This document shows, in pieces, positions 1 through 10,565 of a DNA stretch of 64,000 nt. Where the stretch lies: positions 4,216,001-4,280,000 of the forward strand of contig AP019416.1 of assembly GCA_004295565.1 (NCBI GenBank), in the 5' to 3' direction. This DNA is from Vreelandella olivaria. GTDB taxonomy: Bacteria; Pseudomonadota; Gammaproteobacteria; Pseudomonadales; Halomonadaceae. Positions within the stretch are counted from its first letter, which is position 1; each line of letters opens with the position of its first letter. The translations under genes were made by a program, and so were the position numbers. The notes beneath the pieces are model-generated. The model saw only the letters and a program-made list of their open reading frames with translations. It was not told where the DNA came from and did no database searches.

Positions 1-1040
1 GTCGACGTTGATATAGGATTTGGCCAGCTCACAGATAAACGGCAGGCGCTCCAGAATGTATTTTTCACCCAAGTGGCGCAGATCAAGATAGACCACGTCG
101 CTGTCGCCAAACTTACCGGTGCGGCCCGCCTGCTGCTCCTGCCAGAAAGCCTGGGAGAGCTTGTCCCGGGGGCCCAGCTCCATGTACTTGTTCTCCGGCT
201 TGCCAAGCGGTGTTTCCGGGCCAAGGCCGTAATCCTGTAGATAGCGGTAGCCATCTTTATTAAGCAGAATGCCACCTTCGCCCCGGCACGCTTCGGTAAT
301 CAAAATGCCGGAGCCGGGTAAGCCGGTAGGGTGGTACTGAACAAACTCCATGTCCCGCAGCGCCACACCGTGGCGATAAGCCATCGCCATACCATCGCCG
401 GTGACAATGCCCGCATTGGTGTTGAAACGGAACAAGCGTCCCGCGCCGCCGGTGGCAAGCACTACTGCTTTGGCACGCAGCAGGGTCAATTCGCCGGTGG
501 CAATCTGCAGCGCAATCACGCCGATCACAGCGCCTTCATGGACGGCGAGGTCGAGCACGAAGTATTCGTCGAAGCGCTCGATCTCAGGGTATTTCAGCGA
601 AGTCTGAAACAGGGTGTGGAGCATATGGAAGCCGGTTTTGTCGGCGGCGAACCAAGTGCGGGCGGTTTTCATGCCCCCAAAGCGGCGCACCTGCACCTGG
701 CCATCGTCCTTACGGCTCCAGGGGCAGCCCCAGCGCTCCATCTGCACCAGTTCTTGGTAAGCGTGATGAACAAAATAGTCGACGACGCCCTGCTCAACCA
801 GCCAGTCACCGCCGGACACCGTGTCGTCGAAGTGGGCCTGATGGGAATCCTCAGCACTGGTGACGGCGGCCGCGCCGCCTTCCGCGGCAACGGTATGGGA
901 GCGCATGGGATACACCTTGGAGAGCAGCGCAATACGCTGAGGGTGCCCTGGGTTTTAGCCTGCTCGGCAGCTCCAATAGCAGCACGTAAGCCTGCGCCGC
1001 CCCCACCGACAATGACGATATCGAAATCTCGCTGCTGCAT
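1..1040 (-). CDS. frdA: Fumarate reductase flavoprotein subunit FrdA (partial, frameshifted)
   Basis: Catalytic FAD subunit of membrane-bound quinol:fumarate reductase, which reduces fumarate to succinate in anaerobic respiration. The N-terminus has a dinucleotide-binding motif ([13 protein letters not shown], residues about 8-20), then the SHTVAAEGG segment whose histidine carries covalent FAD in this family. Further on, [14 protein letters not shown] and [11 protein letters not shown] are the substrate and FAD-site blocks. The order closely follows E. coli FrdA rather than SdhA. The frame shifts once near 945-960, where one extra base in an A or G run restores it. The C-terminal half lies beyond the left edge. 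It is divergent from a dicarboxylate carrier, with an Fnr-like box between them. FrdB/C/D are not in the window. Confidence 0.9.
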
Positions 1041-1156
1041 GACAACCCCTTCCATTAGCCAAGTCAAAGGTGGTACCGGCGGCACTCTTCGGTGCCCTTT
1101 CATCACTCCAACTTACCACGCCTATGACAGGCCCTGCTCATTAGTCGAAAGAACTA

Positions 1157-1170
1157 TTGACGTGCGTCAA
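1157..1170. promoter_or_regulatory. Fnr/Anr-like box between frdA and the dicarboxylate carrier
   Basis: TTGAC-GTGC-GTCAA is a perfect 5-4-5 dyad close to the Fnr/Anr consensus TTGAT-N4-ATCAA. It sits in the divergent promoter region, about 117 bases upstream of the frdA start and 155 upstream of the carrier start. Oxygen-responsive control of both genes fits, but it is inferred from sequence only. Confidence 0.5.
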
Positions 1171-1324
1171 GCAAGTGGAGAATCGAGCCGGTATTGCTGT
1201 TCCCCCCGCGCTGCAGCACCTACTCTTCAACCCACTCACTGCAGGGCGGATAGCTATCCGCCAGGCAATACCAAGCAATAAAAGAAGCCCAGACAGACTC
1301 AAGAAAACTAAAGAGAGGTGCCGC

Positions 1325-2793
1325 ATGATGACGAATGCTCAACCCTCACCGCGATGGAAACTATTAGCGCCGCTTGCAGTCGCTATCATCGTCGCGCTGA
1401 TACCCACGCCCCCGGGGCTTGCCCCTCATGCGTGGTATTTTTTCGCCGTTTTCCTCGGCTGCGTAGTGGGCTTGATTCTTGAACCACTACCGGGCGCGGT
1501 GGTAGGCCTAATTGGCGTCACCCTTGTGGCGCTGCTTTCAAGGTGGGTGCTGTTCTCTCCGGAACAACTGGCCGCTGAGGGATTTAATGCCGCAGGCCAA
1601 GCCTTTTCGTGGGCCGTGTCGGGCTTTACCAACTCTACGGTATGGCTGATTTTTGGTGCCTTTATGTTTGCCTTGGGGTATGAAAAAACCGGCCTGGGCA
1701 GGCGAATATCTCTCTGGTTGGTCAAGGCAATGGGAAGCGCACCTTAACCCTTGGCTACGCGGTGATGATTGCCGATGGCATTCTGGCACCGTTTACGCCC
1801 TCGAACACCGCACGTAGCGCAGGCACAATCTACCCCGTGATTCGCAACCTGCCGCCGCTTTACGATTCGCACCCCAATGACCCCAGCATGAAGCGCATGG
1901 GCAGCTTTTTGATGTGGACAGCGCTAGCTTCTACCTGTGTGACCAGTTCGCTATTTTTGACTGCTCTAGCGCCCAATCTATTGGCGATCGCGCTAACCGA
2001 GAGCGCAACAGGCATTCATATCAACTGGGGGCAGTGGTTTATGGCGGTAGCACCGGCGGGCATTCTGCTGCTACTGCTGGTGCCGCTGTTGAGCTACTGG
2101 CTATGCGCGCCCGAAGTGAAAGCGGGCAATGAAATTTCCGACTGGGCGGGCCAGGAGCTAACCAAACTGGGGGCACTGACCCGCCATGAAATCATGCTGG
2201 TCATGATGGTGGTCACCGCCCTGCTGCTGTGGATTTTCGCGGGCGACATTATCTCTGGATCGCTGGTAGGTCTACTGGTGATCTGCGGCATGCTGTTAAC
2301 CGGCATTGTGACCTGGAGCGATATTCTCGATAACCGAGCCGCCTGGAATACCTTTGTATGGTTTGCCACTCTGGTGGCGCTTGCGGGTGGTCTCAGCCAG
2401 GTGGGATTCGTTAACTGGTTTGGCGGTGTGGTCGGCGGGCAGATAAGCCACTTCAATCCGCTGATGGCCATGGTGGCACTGGTGGTTATCTTCTACCTGC
2501 TGCACTACTTCTTTGCCAGCGTAACGGCCCACGTTACCGCCCTGCTGCCGGTGATCCTGGCGGCGGCATCGGGCATTGCCGGGCTGGATATGCAGATGTT
2601 TATCCTGCTGCTACTCCCCACACTCGGCTTTATGGGCATTCTTACCCCCTACGGCACGGGCCCAAGCCCGGTTTACTACGGCAGCGGCTACCTACCCAGC
2701 GCACTGTTCTGGCGGCTAGGAGCCATCTTCGGGCTGCTGTTCCTGGTGGTTTGGCTGGTGATCGGCCTGCCCTGGTTAATGGTGATCAGCTGA
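1325..2793 (+). CDS. DASS-family (SLC13) dicarboxylate/anion carrier, TtdT/CitT-like (frameshifted)
   Basis: Inner-membrane divalent-anion carrier of about 489 residues, the usual length for TtdT/CitT-type antiporters. About a dozen hydrophobic segments are visible. The family blocks FTNSTVWLIFGAF and LAPFTPSNTARSAGTIYP (substrate-site SNT-type motif) and ILTPYGTGPSPVYYGSGYL are present. The frame breaks near 1740; one extra base in GGGAA restores GKRTLTLGYAVMIADG. The start ATG at 1325 follows AGAGAGG. Being divergent from frdA, it could exchange external fumarate or another C4-dicarboxylate for internal succinate. The exact substrate (succinate, tartrate, citrate) cannot be read from sequence. 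Confidence 0.85.
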
Positions 2794-2805
2794 TAAGCAT
2801 TAGCC

Positions 2806-3554
2806 TCACCGATACCAGGCATTGAGCTGCTGAGCAATCATCCCCGGTTGCTCAGCATGAAGATTGTGGCCCCCTCCAGCGTGATATGGCGCAGGCGCGG
2901 GGCCATCCTTGTTAGTTGCGTCGCCAGAGTGTGGAACTTGGCGTCCCGCCGACCTGAAAAGTAGCTGACCGGTAGCGAGGTACTTTCCAGCCACTGCCAA
3001 AGCGAAGGCTGATACCCCAAGGATGTTGACCGCAGCATTTGGGCGACGGCTGGCCCACGGTTCGCCAAGCGGCGTTGAATCTGCCGACGCCGCTGGGCCT
3101 CCGTGAGATCGACAAACACCGTCTGCTGATACCAATCGATAAGTACGTCCTCCAACGGCTCCTGCTCAAAGCGAAGCGCCCAGCGTTCATCATGAGCAAT
3201 ACGGCCAGGACGCTCACTGGCGGGTAGCCCAGGGTGAGCGCTCTCCAGCCAAAGCGCTTCCAGCCCCGGCGGTTGGCGGCTGGCGTGATAAAGCGCCAAA
3301 CGCCCGCCCAGGGAGTAGCCCAGCAAGCAGTAACGGCTTACACCGTGGCTTATCAGCGTATCGCTCAGCCAGTGGTGAAACGCCTCAAAAGAGGTTGCCT
3401 GCATCTGATGATGCTGGCCGTGGCCGGGCAAATCCAGCGCGAGGCAGTTAATGCCTTCCAAGCCAGCGATGACCTCAACCCAGTCCTGTCGATCGCCCAA
3501 CAGGCCATGGAGCAATACCAGGGTCGGCGCCTGTTTGTGAGGTTTACAGCTCAC
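2806..3554 (-). CDS. menH: SHCHC synthase MenH (frameshifted near the C-terminus)
   Basis: Alpha/beta-hydrolase that eliminates pyruvate from SEPHCHC in menaquinone biosynthesis. The N-terminal [14 protein letters not shown] oxyanion-hole region and the nucleophile elbow [10 protein letters not shown] (Ser near residue 85) are clear. The catalytic His lies in [11 protein letters not shown], which is in a different frame from the rest: adding one G to the run of five near 2870 joins it and gives a protein of about 249 residues. The start overlaps the end of menD by 11 bases, as in other men operons, so translational coupling is likely. It is convergent with the dicarboxylate carrier. Confidence 0.88.
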
Positions 3555-5293
3555 GCGACGCCCCTCGAATCGCTGCGCCTAAGGCCTTTAGATCATCGGC
3601 GACCTGCTGATGGGGTACGTTAACCTCAATCAACATAACGCCCGACTCTAACGCCTGGGTATAAGCCGCCGCGAAGGCCTCCAATGAGCTGGGCGCCGCG
3701 TAGCCAAGCCCAAACATCTTGGCGGCATACTCGAAGTTAAGCCCATGTGGCTGGCGATAATAGCGCTCCAGCAGTTCCCCCTCTTTGGGCACCGGCAGCA
3801 TATGAAAAATACTGCCGCCATCATTATTGAGAATAACCACCACCAGCGGCTGAGCCGCCTGCTTTAACAGTGCGAGGCTATTGAGATCATGCAGTGCGCT
3901 GGTATCTCCCAGCACAATGGTAGTGGGCGCTGAGCATGTGCAGCTGACGCCATAGGCCGTGGCGATTAAGCCATCAATGCCAGACGCGCCGCGATTGGCC
4001 AATACCCGCAGCGGCATTTGGCGGTGTGTTCCCAGCATATTCATCAGCCGTGCAGGCAGGCTGTTACCGATAAACAGCTGCCCTTCCGCCAGTTGCGCTA
4101 GCAGGTGGCAAACACCAACTCTGTGAAGGCCACGCACTGCTCTTCCATAAGCTTGCTGGTGCGGTGTTGCAGGCTATCCAATTGATGCCAAGGCGTTTGT
4201 TCGGAAATGTTCGGCAAGCCAGCTATAAAATCCGCAGGCGAGCTTATCAACCGGCGCTGAACGCAGTAATCAGGATCAAGCCGATGGGGCAGCGGATCAA
4301 CCAGCCAGACATCCTGCCAGGGCTGTTGGGCAATAAACTGCGTGAGTCGCTTGGAAATTAGCCGACCGCCAAACTGCAGCACCACCTCTGCCTTAGCCAG
4401 TTCCGCGCTAAAGCGTTTGTCATGGAGCGCCAGATCAAAATGGATCAGGTTATAAGGATCAAAACGGAGCTGGCTCTGCACCTCCGCCAGCAGCGGCCAG
4501 CCCAGTTGCTTGGCGAGCGCTACCACTTGCTGCGCCTGCTGCGGGTCATCAATGCTACCCGCGACGATAATTCCGCGCTGCTGGGCAAACGCTTCCCATA
4601 CGTCACTAAGCGCTGGAATGGTGGTGCGGGTCTGTATATCCCCCATGACCAGTCACTCCAAGGCGAGGAGTCCGTCAGCCAGCGCCCCAGCGGGGCGAGA
4701 TAGTCACTGGCATCCACCAAGCATTCGCCGGGGTAAAGAGGCTCGCGGTAACGGCAGTTGATATGGATGGGGCCAGGGGTGCGGCGCTGCTGATCAACCG
4801 CTTGATCAATCGTGCTGAGGAGAAACGCTGCTTTTATCTCAGCATCCGGCGTTGGCAGGTCGTGGTGAACAGTCGTGTGGCGGGAGAAGATATCCCGTTG
4901 GTCAATGGCCTGATTACTGCCGTTATCCAGCAGCTCAATGGGTCGGTCAGCGGATAGCACAATCAGCGGTACGCCAAGCAAATTGGCTTCCACCACTGCC
5001 GGGTAGAGGTTGGCCACGGCGGTGCCAGACGTCGTAATCACCACCACGGGGCGATGACTGCCCCGGGCAATACCCAGCGCCATAAACCCCAGCCCGCGCT
5101 CGTCAAAATGGCAGTGGCAGCGCAGCCCAACATGCTCGCTGGCGGCCATGGTCAGCGGCGATGAGCGCGAGCCGGGCGCCAGCACCACATCGCGCACGCC
5201 TAAGCGATAAAGCTCCTCCAGTATTAGCGCCGCCCAAACATGATTAAAGGTAGCGTGCGCTTGCGCAAAACCGCTCGATGCAGAAGCTGTCAT
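3544..5293 (-). CDS. menD: SEPHCHC synthase MenD (two frameshifts)
   Basis: Thiamine-diphosphate enzyme joining 2-oxoglutarate (after decarboxylation) to isochorismate, the committed step to menaquinone. Visible blocks are the N-terminal [14 protein letters not shown] with [30 protein letters not shown], and the C-terminal ThDP/Mg region [12 protein letters not shown] followed by [17 protein letters not shown]. The order and about 580-residue length match MenD. Frames change near 4646 (a G run of five where six fits) and near 4110-4140. It lies five bases downstream of menF and overlaps menH, so the three are one operon. Confidence 0.92.
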
Positions 5294-5298
5294 ACGTG

Positions 5299-6620
5299 TT
5301 ATCCCATCCCTAGCAGCGACATAATATCGGCGATTTTAGTATCCAGCTCCCGCCACTCTTCGTCCGGCTGGGAGCCCGCCACGATGCCCGCACCGGCATA
5401 GAGCCGGATCATTTCTGAATCGATATGGGCGCAGCGAATAGTCACGGCGAGGTCGCTACTGGCATGGCTGATTCTCCCGAACACCCCGGAGTACCAACCA
5501 CGTTGATGGCGCTCATGCTGACGAATAAACGCTAGCGCTGACTCGCGTGGAACGCCGCCCACCGCCGGCGTCGGTGGCAGTGAGGAGAGCAAAGAGTGGT
5601 CGGTGACGCTATGGTGTAATTCGGCGTGGATCAGTCGGCGAATATGCTGCACCGAGCGCAGCTTAACAATATGCGCCTCACCCATTTGGACTTGTGAAGA
5701 AAGCGGCTCCAGCTGGGTCAGGAGTTGCTGATAAACGCACTGGTTTTCCAGCGTGTTTTTCTTATCCCCCAGTAGCTCAGCGGCAAGCGCTTGGTCTTGT
5801 GCGGCATCACGACCGCGGCGTATTGTACCGGCTAGCGCCTCGGTGGTTAAGTGCCTGCCTTCACGCTTATATAGCTGCTCGGGAGGGCAGCCAATGAATG
5901 CCCCGCTCGGTGTCAATTGGACGCCAAAGTGAAAACAGGCGGCAGCGCCCGACTGCCAGCGTGACAACAGCGCCCAGGGATTGAGGGGTTGCGGTGTGGT
6001 CAGCCGTGTTTCACGAGAAAGCACCACCTTGGGCGTATGCACTAGGTGGTCGGGGTTCGTCACCAGCTCCACCCAAGCCGCCCACTCTTGTTGGCTGGGG
6101 CGGTCTTCACGCTGGTAAACCAGAGGCTGCAGGCGAGGCAGCGGCTGCTCTGCTGCCAAGGCTTCTAAACAGGCATGGGCCTGGGCGATTTCGACACTGG
6201 GGCAGCGGTCATCGAAACGTAGATTCAGTGACAGCGTCGCGCCTCCTTGGTGACGTTTAAGCTCAATACGCGGCAGCAAAAAGCAGCAGGCTGGGAAGTG
6301 CGCCCATCCTGGCGTGCCAGGGTCGAAGGCCATGCCGCCAAAAAGTCAGGCTGATGGCCGCCAATATCGTCCAGCGCAACAAGATCAGCCTTCAATGCCG
6401 CTAGAGATTCAAAGGTGTTAACAGCCCCCAGCGTCGCATACTCAACGGCACCCACATCACGTGATTGCCAGTAGAGACGGGGATAAACGCTCTGCATGTT
6501 TAGCCACCCCATCATGTCGTTCACCTGACACGGGGTACTTAAGCAGATAACCCCTTTTTGAGCGGCATCACAAAGCGTAGCAAGCTGATGCCTGAGGGCT
6601 TCAATAGGGTTAGAGTGCAT
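5299..6620 (-). CDS. menF: Isochorismate synthase MenF (frameshifted)
   Basis: Chorismate-utilising enzyme that makes isochorismate for menaquinone, first gene of the men operon here. The C-terminal chorismate-binding domain shows [35 protein letters not shown] and the ending [21 protein letters not shown], characteristic of MenF/EntC enzymes. The N-terminal 95 residues lie in another frame; adding one T to a run of five near 6337 joins them ([12 protein letters not shown]). Total length is about 440 residues, typical for MenF. Being next to menD favours menaquinone over siderophore synthesis. Confidence 0.9.
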
Positions 6621-6648
6621 AGTTCGCCTGTTAGGCCAGCGTTTTCAA

Positions 6649-7150
6649 TTACCTGCTGGCGACCACTTGATACCTTAAGCCTAGCTTCTTCTTGATATAG
6701 GGTAGCACCCAGCGATCGCCGCCAAGCCGACCGGCATTGGCGCCTGCTACCAGCAAAAGAACGTCAGTGCAATCATCCATGGATTGGTAGACACCGTGCC
6801 CGCCATCAAAAGGACATGTTCATCACAATGGCGAAAAACGCAGCAAAAGAGGTCAACACACCAACGATTAAACCCAGGCCAACCAACACCTCCCCTAGCG
6901 GTATAATAACGTTAATAACATCCGCATAGGGCAGCGCGAAGTTCTCAAGGAAGGCGACATAATTGGGGTAAACCGCGCTTCCTTCTCGCATCACGGGATT
7001 GGCCACGGCATTGCTTAGAAAGCCTTCGGCATTAAAACCACCGGTTATCTTTCCGATGCCAAGCGTCAGCCAAGTGATACCTAAATAGAGCCGTAGCAGT
7101 AACCAAACTACCGCCATATATTTGTTATGTCTAAATAAGTCGCCAATCAT
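6649..7150 (-). CDS. DoxX-family membrane protein (two frameshifts)
   Basis: Four-helix integral membrane protein of the DoxX family, about 166 residues. The first 114 residues read through LRLYLGITWLTLGIGKI, a periplasmic stretch, and IIPLGEVLVGLGLIVGVLTSFAAFFAIVMNMSF. Two T runs (near 6808 and 6757) each need one more T, giving MAGTVSTNPWMIALTFFLLVAGANAGRLGGDRW and a stop at 6649. DoxX proteins are linked to quinone or thiol redox functions; the role here is unproven. It is divergent from menA and downstream of no other gene on its strand, so it probably shares the menA promoter region. Confidence 0.82.
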
Positions 7151-7208
7151 CGCGTAAACTCCTACTCAAGGGGTGCTTGCAGTGTGGGACAAGATGACGC
7201 GGCATATT

Positions 7209-7222
7209 TTGACGTAGATCTA
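7209..7222. promoter_or_regulatory. Possible second Fnr/Anr-like box upstream of menA
   Basis: TTGAC-GTAG-ATCTA resembles the Fnr/Anr dyad with one mismatch in the right half. It lies about 70 bases upstream of the menA start, in the region divergent from DoxX. It is a weaker match than the box at 1157. Confidence 0.35.
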
Positions 7223-7290
7223 CTTTTAGCAGTTAATCATACATTTCCGAATGTTTATTAAATGACAACGGTCACAGGAATATCGACGTA

Positions 7291-8216
7291 ATGGAACAAA
7301 ACAGTAAGCGCCGCTACTTTCAAGCATGGCTGCTAGCCGCACGCCCTCGCACGCTACCGCTGGCGTGCGCTTCCATTCTTTGGGTACTGGGCTAGCAGCG
7401 AGCGTGGATGCCTTTAATGGTGCGGTGCTTGTGCTCGCCCTGCTGACCGCCATTGCGCTCCAAGTGTTGTCTAATCTAGCCAACGATTACGGTGATGCCG
7501 CATCCGGCGCTGATGATGATCAGCGCATAGGCCCTGCGCGGGCGGTCTCGTCTGGTTTGCTTAGCGCCGAAACGATGCGCAAAGGAATGGTGGTTGCGGC
7601 CCTCACCGCCGCGTTATTGGGGCTGTTATTACTGCTTGCCGCCTTTGGAAACCAGTGGGAGCAGATACTCACCTTTATACTGTTAGGGGCGGCTGCGCTA
7701 TTGGCAGCGGTCACCTATACCGTTGGGCTCGGCGGTACTCCCTACGGCTACCGGGGATTTGGCGATATTGCGGTCTTTATGTTTTTCGGACTACTCGGTG
7801 TGTTGGGCACCTACTACCTCCACGTACAGCAGCTAAGCTGGCTGCCGTTGCTCCCCGCCGCCGCATGCGGGCTACTGGCGACCGCCGTACTCAATGTGAA
7901 CAACGTGCGCGATATTGAAAGTGATGCACGTAACGGCAAGATCACCCTGGCGGTGCGGCTAGGCCGCGAAAGCGCGATTAACTACCACTGGGTGCTATTA
8001 GGGTTGGCGCTACTGCTGACGCTGGTTTACCTAATCGCGCTGCCGGTGCCGTTGGTGGGGTGGAGCTGCCTGCTGGTGGCCAAGCCGCTAACGGATGCCG
8101 CCAGCACACTACGCCATATCCGTGATGGCGAAATCCTGACTGGCATGCTGAAGAAGACAGCCATCTCGACGCTTATTTATAGCGTGCTGCTATCTATTGG
8201 CTTGGCCTTTTTCTAA
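7291..8216 (+). CDS. menA: 1,4-dihydroxy-2-naphthoate polyprenyltransferase MenA (frameshifted)
   Basis: UbiA-family membrane prenyltransferase that attaches the isoprenoid tail to DHNA, giving demethylmenaquinone. The start is ATG at 7291 (MEQNSKRRYFQAWLLAARPRTLPL), and one extra T near 7380 joins it to the long frame. The first Asp-rich motif NLANDYGDAASGADDD and the second, NVRDIESDARNGKITLA, are the prenyl-diphosphate and Mg sites. Length is about 308 residues with eight or nine hydrophobic helices. It is separate from the menFDH operon. MenB, MenC, MenE and UbiE/MenG are not in the window. Confidence 0.92.
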
Positions 8217-8235
8217 TTAAGGGGCTAAAGGACGA

Positions 8236-8538
8236 TTAAAGCACCACCTCATAGCCTTCAAATTTGGGCGGGCCAAGATAAATACCCTCCGGGGCTTTGG
8301 CATTAGCGTGGGCTTTGCGAAACGCTTCTGACTGCGTCCAGGCACGAAACGCGTGCTCTGACTCCCATACACTGTGGGAGATAAACACGGTGTGATCTTC
8401 CTGGCTTTCACCCTGCAGCATCTTGAACTGTTTGAAGCCCGGCACTTCATCCAGGTGGGAGTCGCGGTTGCGCCACACCTCTAAAAAGTCCTCTTCGCGG
8501 CCTGGAGCAATCCGAAAACGGTTCATGGCAATATACAT
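8236..8538 (-). CDS. ABM-domain monooxygenase, HmoA/IsdG-like
   Basis: Small intact protein of 100 residues, a single antibiotic-biosynthesis-monooxygenase ferredoxin-like domain. MYIAMNRFRIAPGREEDF is the typical opening strand and helix, and HTVFISHSVWESEHAFRAW is the second core block. Members include haem-degrading HmoA/IsdG enzymes and small quinol monooxygenases. The IsdG haem-ligand pattern cannot be assigned with certainty here, so the substrate is unknown. It is convergent with menA and divergent from the photolyase. Confidence 0.75.
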   Translation of the reverse strand: MYIAMNRFRIAPGREEDFLEVWRNRDSHLDEVPGFKQFKMLQGESQEDHTVFISHSVWESEHAFRAWTQSEAFRKAHANAKAPEGIYLGPPKFEGYEVVL

Positions 8539-8674
8539 CGTTACTCTCCTAGGGGTTTGTTCCTGCAGAGTTGACCCTGCTGGGTTGATTTGGCAAACGG
8601 TAGCTTGATGGTAACGTCACATTTCAGTGGCGAATAGACTTAGCGGCGAATAGCCCTCAACCGCAAGGTACGGC

Positions 8675-10252
8675 ATGGCTAAGGCACCTATCCAGGTTGT
8701 TTGGTTCAAACGCGATTTACGTATTCATGATCATGCGCCGCTTGCCAACGCCGCCATGGCAGGCCCAGTACTGCCCGTATTTGCCATTGAACCCGGCCAG
8801 TGGCAAGCGCCGGATAGTGCCCTGCGCCACTGGCAGTTTGCCGCGGACTCACTGATAGACCTTTCAAACGCACTGGCTACACTGGGCCTGCCGCTGTGTC
8901 TTTGGCAAGGCGATATTGTCGATTTGCTGGACGCCCTGAAAACCCATTACGGCGAGTTTGCTCTTCACTCCCACGAGGAGACCGGCAACGCCTGGAGCTT
9001 TGCCCGCGACCTTGACGTCAAAGCATGGTGCCAGCAGCACGACACGCCATGGCATGAGGCGCGCCAGCACGGCGTGGTGCGTGGCTTAAAATCCAGAGTG
9101 GCTGACCGCAGCGCATGGGAAAAGCAGTGGGAAACGTTAATGACGGCGCCCACCGCCACTGCCCCGCAAAACGCCCAGGCGGCTGAGGGCTGGCAAGCCT
9201 TTCACCATATTGACGTCGAACAGCTTCACGGCCTGACGTTAGGATTTGATACCACGCCCTGCCCGGAGCGGCAGCCAGGCGGACGAAGTGAAGGGCGCGC
9301 AGTGTGGCGCAGCTTTATCAACCAGCGCGGGCGGCGCTATCGCGGCTCCATTTCTAAACCACTACTGGCCTGGGAGTTTGGCTCGCGGCTTTCGCCCCAT
9401 TTGGCCTGGGGCACCCTCTCCATGCGCGAAGTAGTGCAGTCACTGCGTCGCCAGCGCAAAAGCATACTGAAGACACCGCCTGGTCGCGCTCGCTGCGCGC
9501 CTTCGCCTCCCGGCTTCACTGGCACTGCCACTTTATTCAAAAGCTGGAAAGCGAGCCGAGCATTGAGTCACAAACTCTTCACCCGGCGCTGCGCAGCCTG
9601 CGGGAGCGTGATCCCAAACACCCCAACCTGATCGCCTGGAAGTGTGGGCAAACCGGGGTACCGTTGGTCGATGCCTGTATGCGCAGCCTGATCGCCACCG
9701 GTTGGATCAACTTTCGCATGCGCGCCATGCTAATCTCCCACGCCACCTTTGGCCTTGGGCTGCATTGGGTTGAGCCAGCACTGCACTTGGCGCGGCTGTT
9801 TACTGACTTCGAGCCGGGCATTCATTACCCACAAGTACAGATGCAGGCAGGTGCCACGGGCACCAATGCACTACGGGTGTATAACCCCATCAAACAGGCG
9901 GAGGATAACGATCCTAGCGGTGAGTTTGTCGCCAACTGGGTGCCAGAGTTAACGGTTCTGCCATTAGAGTGGCGCGCCAAGCCCTGGGCGCTACCCGAAA
10001 GCCTACGCCAGCGGTTCGGCTTTCAACCCGGCGAGCACTACCCCATCCCCAACGACTTTGAATGTGAGGCGCGCCACTGGAAGAAGATGCTGTATGAGTT
10101 GCGTCGCACCCCAGACGCCAGAGAAGCCAGCCAAGCGATTGTGGGTAAGCTGGCGAGCCAGCGAAGACCGCCCGCTCGGCGCACTAAAAGCAAAACCCGC
10201 CAATCGTCTGCAGCTTTCGCTGTTTGATGAAGGCGGATTGGAGGATAAGTAG
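8675..10252 (+). CDS. Cryptochrome/deoxyribodipyrimidine photolyase family protein (frameshifted)
   Basis: FAD-binding light-dependent protein of about 525 residues. The N-terminal antenna Rossmann domain begins VVWFKRDLRIHDHAPL. The C-terminal helical FAD domain contains LHWHCHFIQKLE, the PLVDACMRSLIATGWINFRMR core and LRVYNPIKQAED. Frame breaks lie near 9465 (AAAA needs one A) and around 10165-10190, so the true C-terminus is ANRLQLSLFDEGGLEDK. The segment that in CPD photolyases carries the NNGGWQW motif reads EPGIHYPQVQMQAG, so DNA repair activity should not be assumed. A second diverged copy of the last 20 codons lies 5.3 kb away at 15503. Confidence 0.85.
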
Positions 10253-10462
10253 CTGTTGAGTTTGGCTAGCTTGTCAGCAGATGGCCCGGCCACATCGGGG
10301 GAACAGCACGGCATAAAATATGCGCAATGAGAAGTAGCCCATAATTCGCAACGTTACTGATATTCTTGGCGAACTGTTTCAGTAATGCCGCTAGTCGATA
10401 CCTATCCTGCGTCTCATTTGGGGAACGATCGATACTTGCTTACTCAGTTGACAGGAAAGTTC

Positions 10463-10564
10463 CTAAACTCCCGCCTCAACTGCCATAGGCTGCTGGCAAT
10501 TTTTTTGCGGTTGTTTGCAAAAAGGTGACAGTGGCCGAAGGTCAGATTGCAGGCACTTGTTAGT
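10463..10564 (-). other. attC-like recombination site 1
   Basis: On the minus strand the site begins CTAACAAGTGCCTGCAATCTG, one base after the stop of the preceding gene, and ends GGCGGGAGTTTAGG. The outer arms pair imperfectly as in attC sites (CTAA, GCCT, CAA, CTG blocks with unpaired bases), and the ending resembles Vibrio cholerae repeats. At about 102 bases it is a plausible attC size. It is the least well-paired of the three. Confidence 0.5.
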
Positions 10565-10565
10565 T

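Noticed and set aside
331-1281. Long plus-strand reading frame of 316 codons
   Set aside because: It is the antisense shadow of frdA; the minus strand gives the conserved flavoprotein sequence and the plus-strand product has no recognisable feature.
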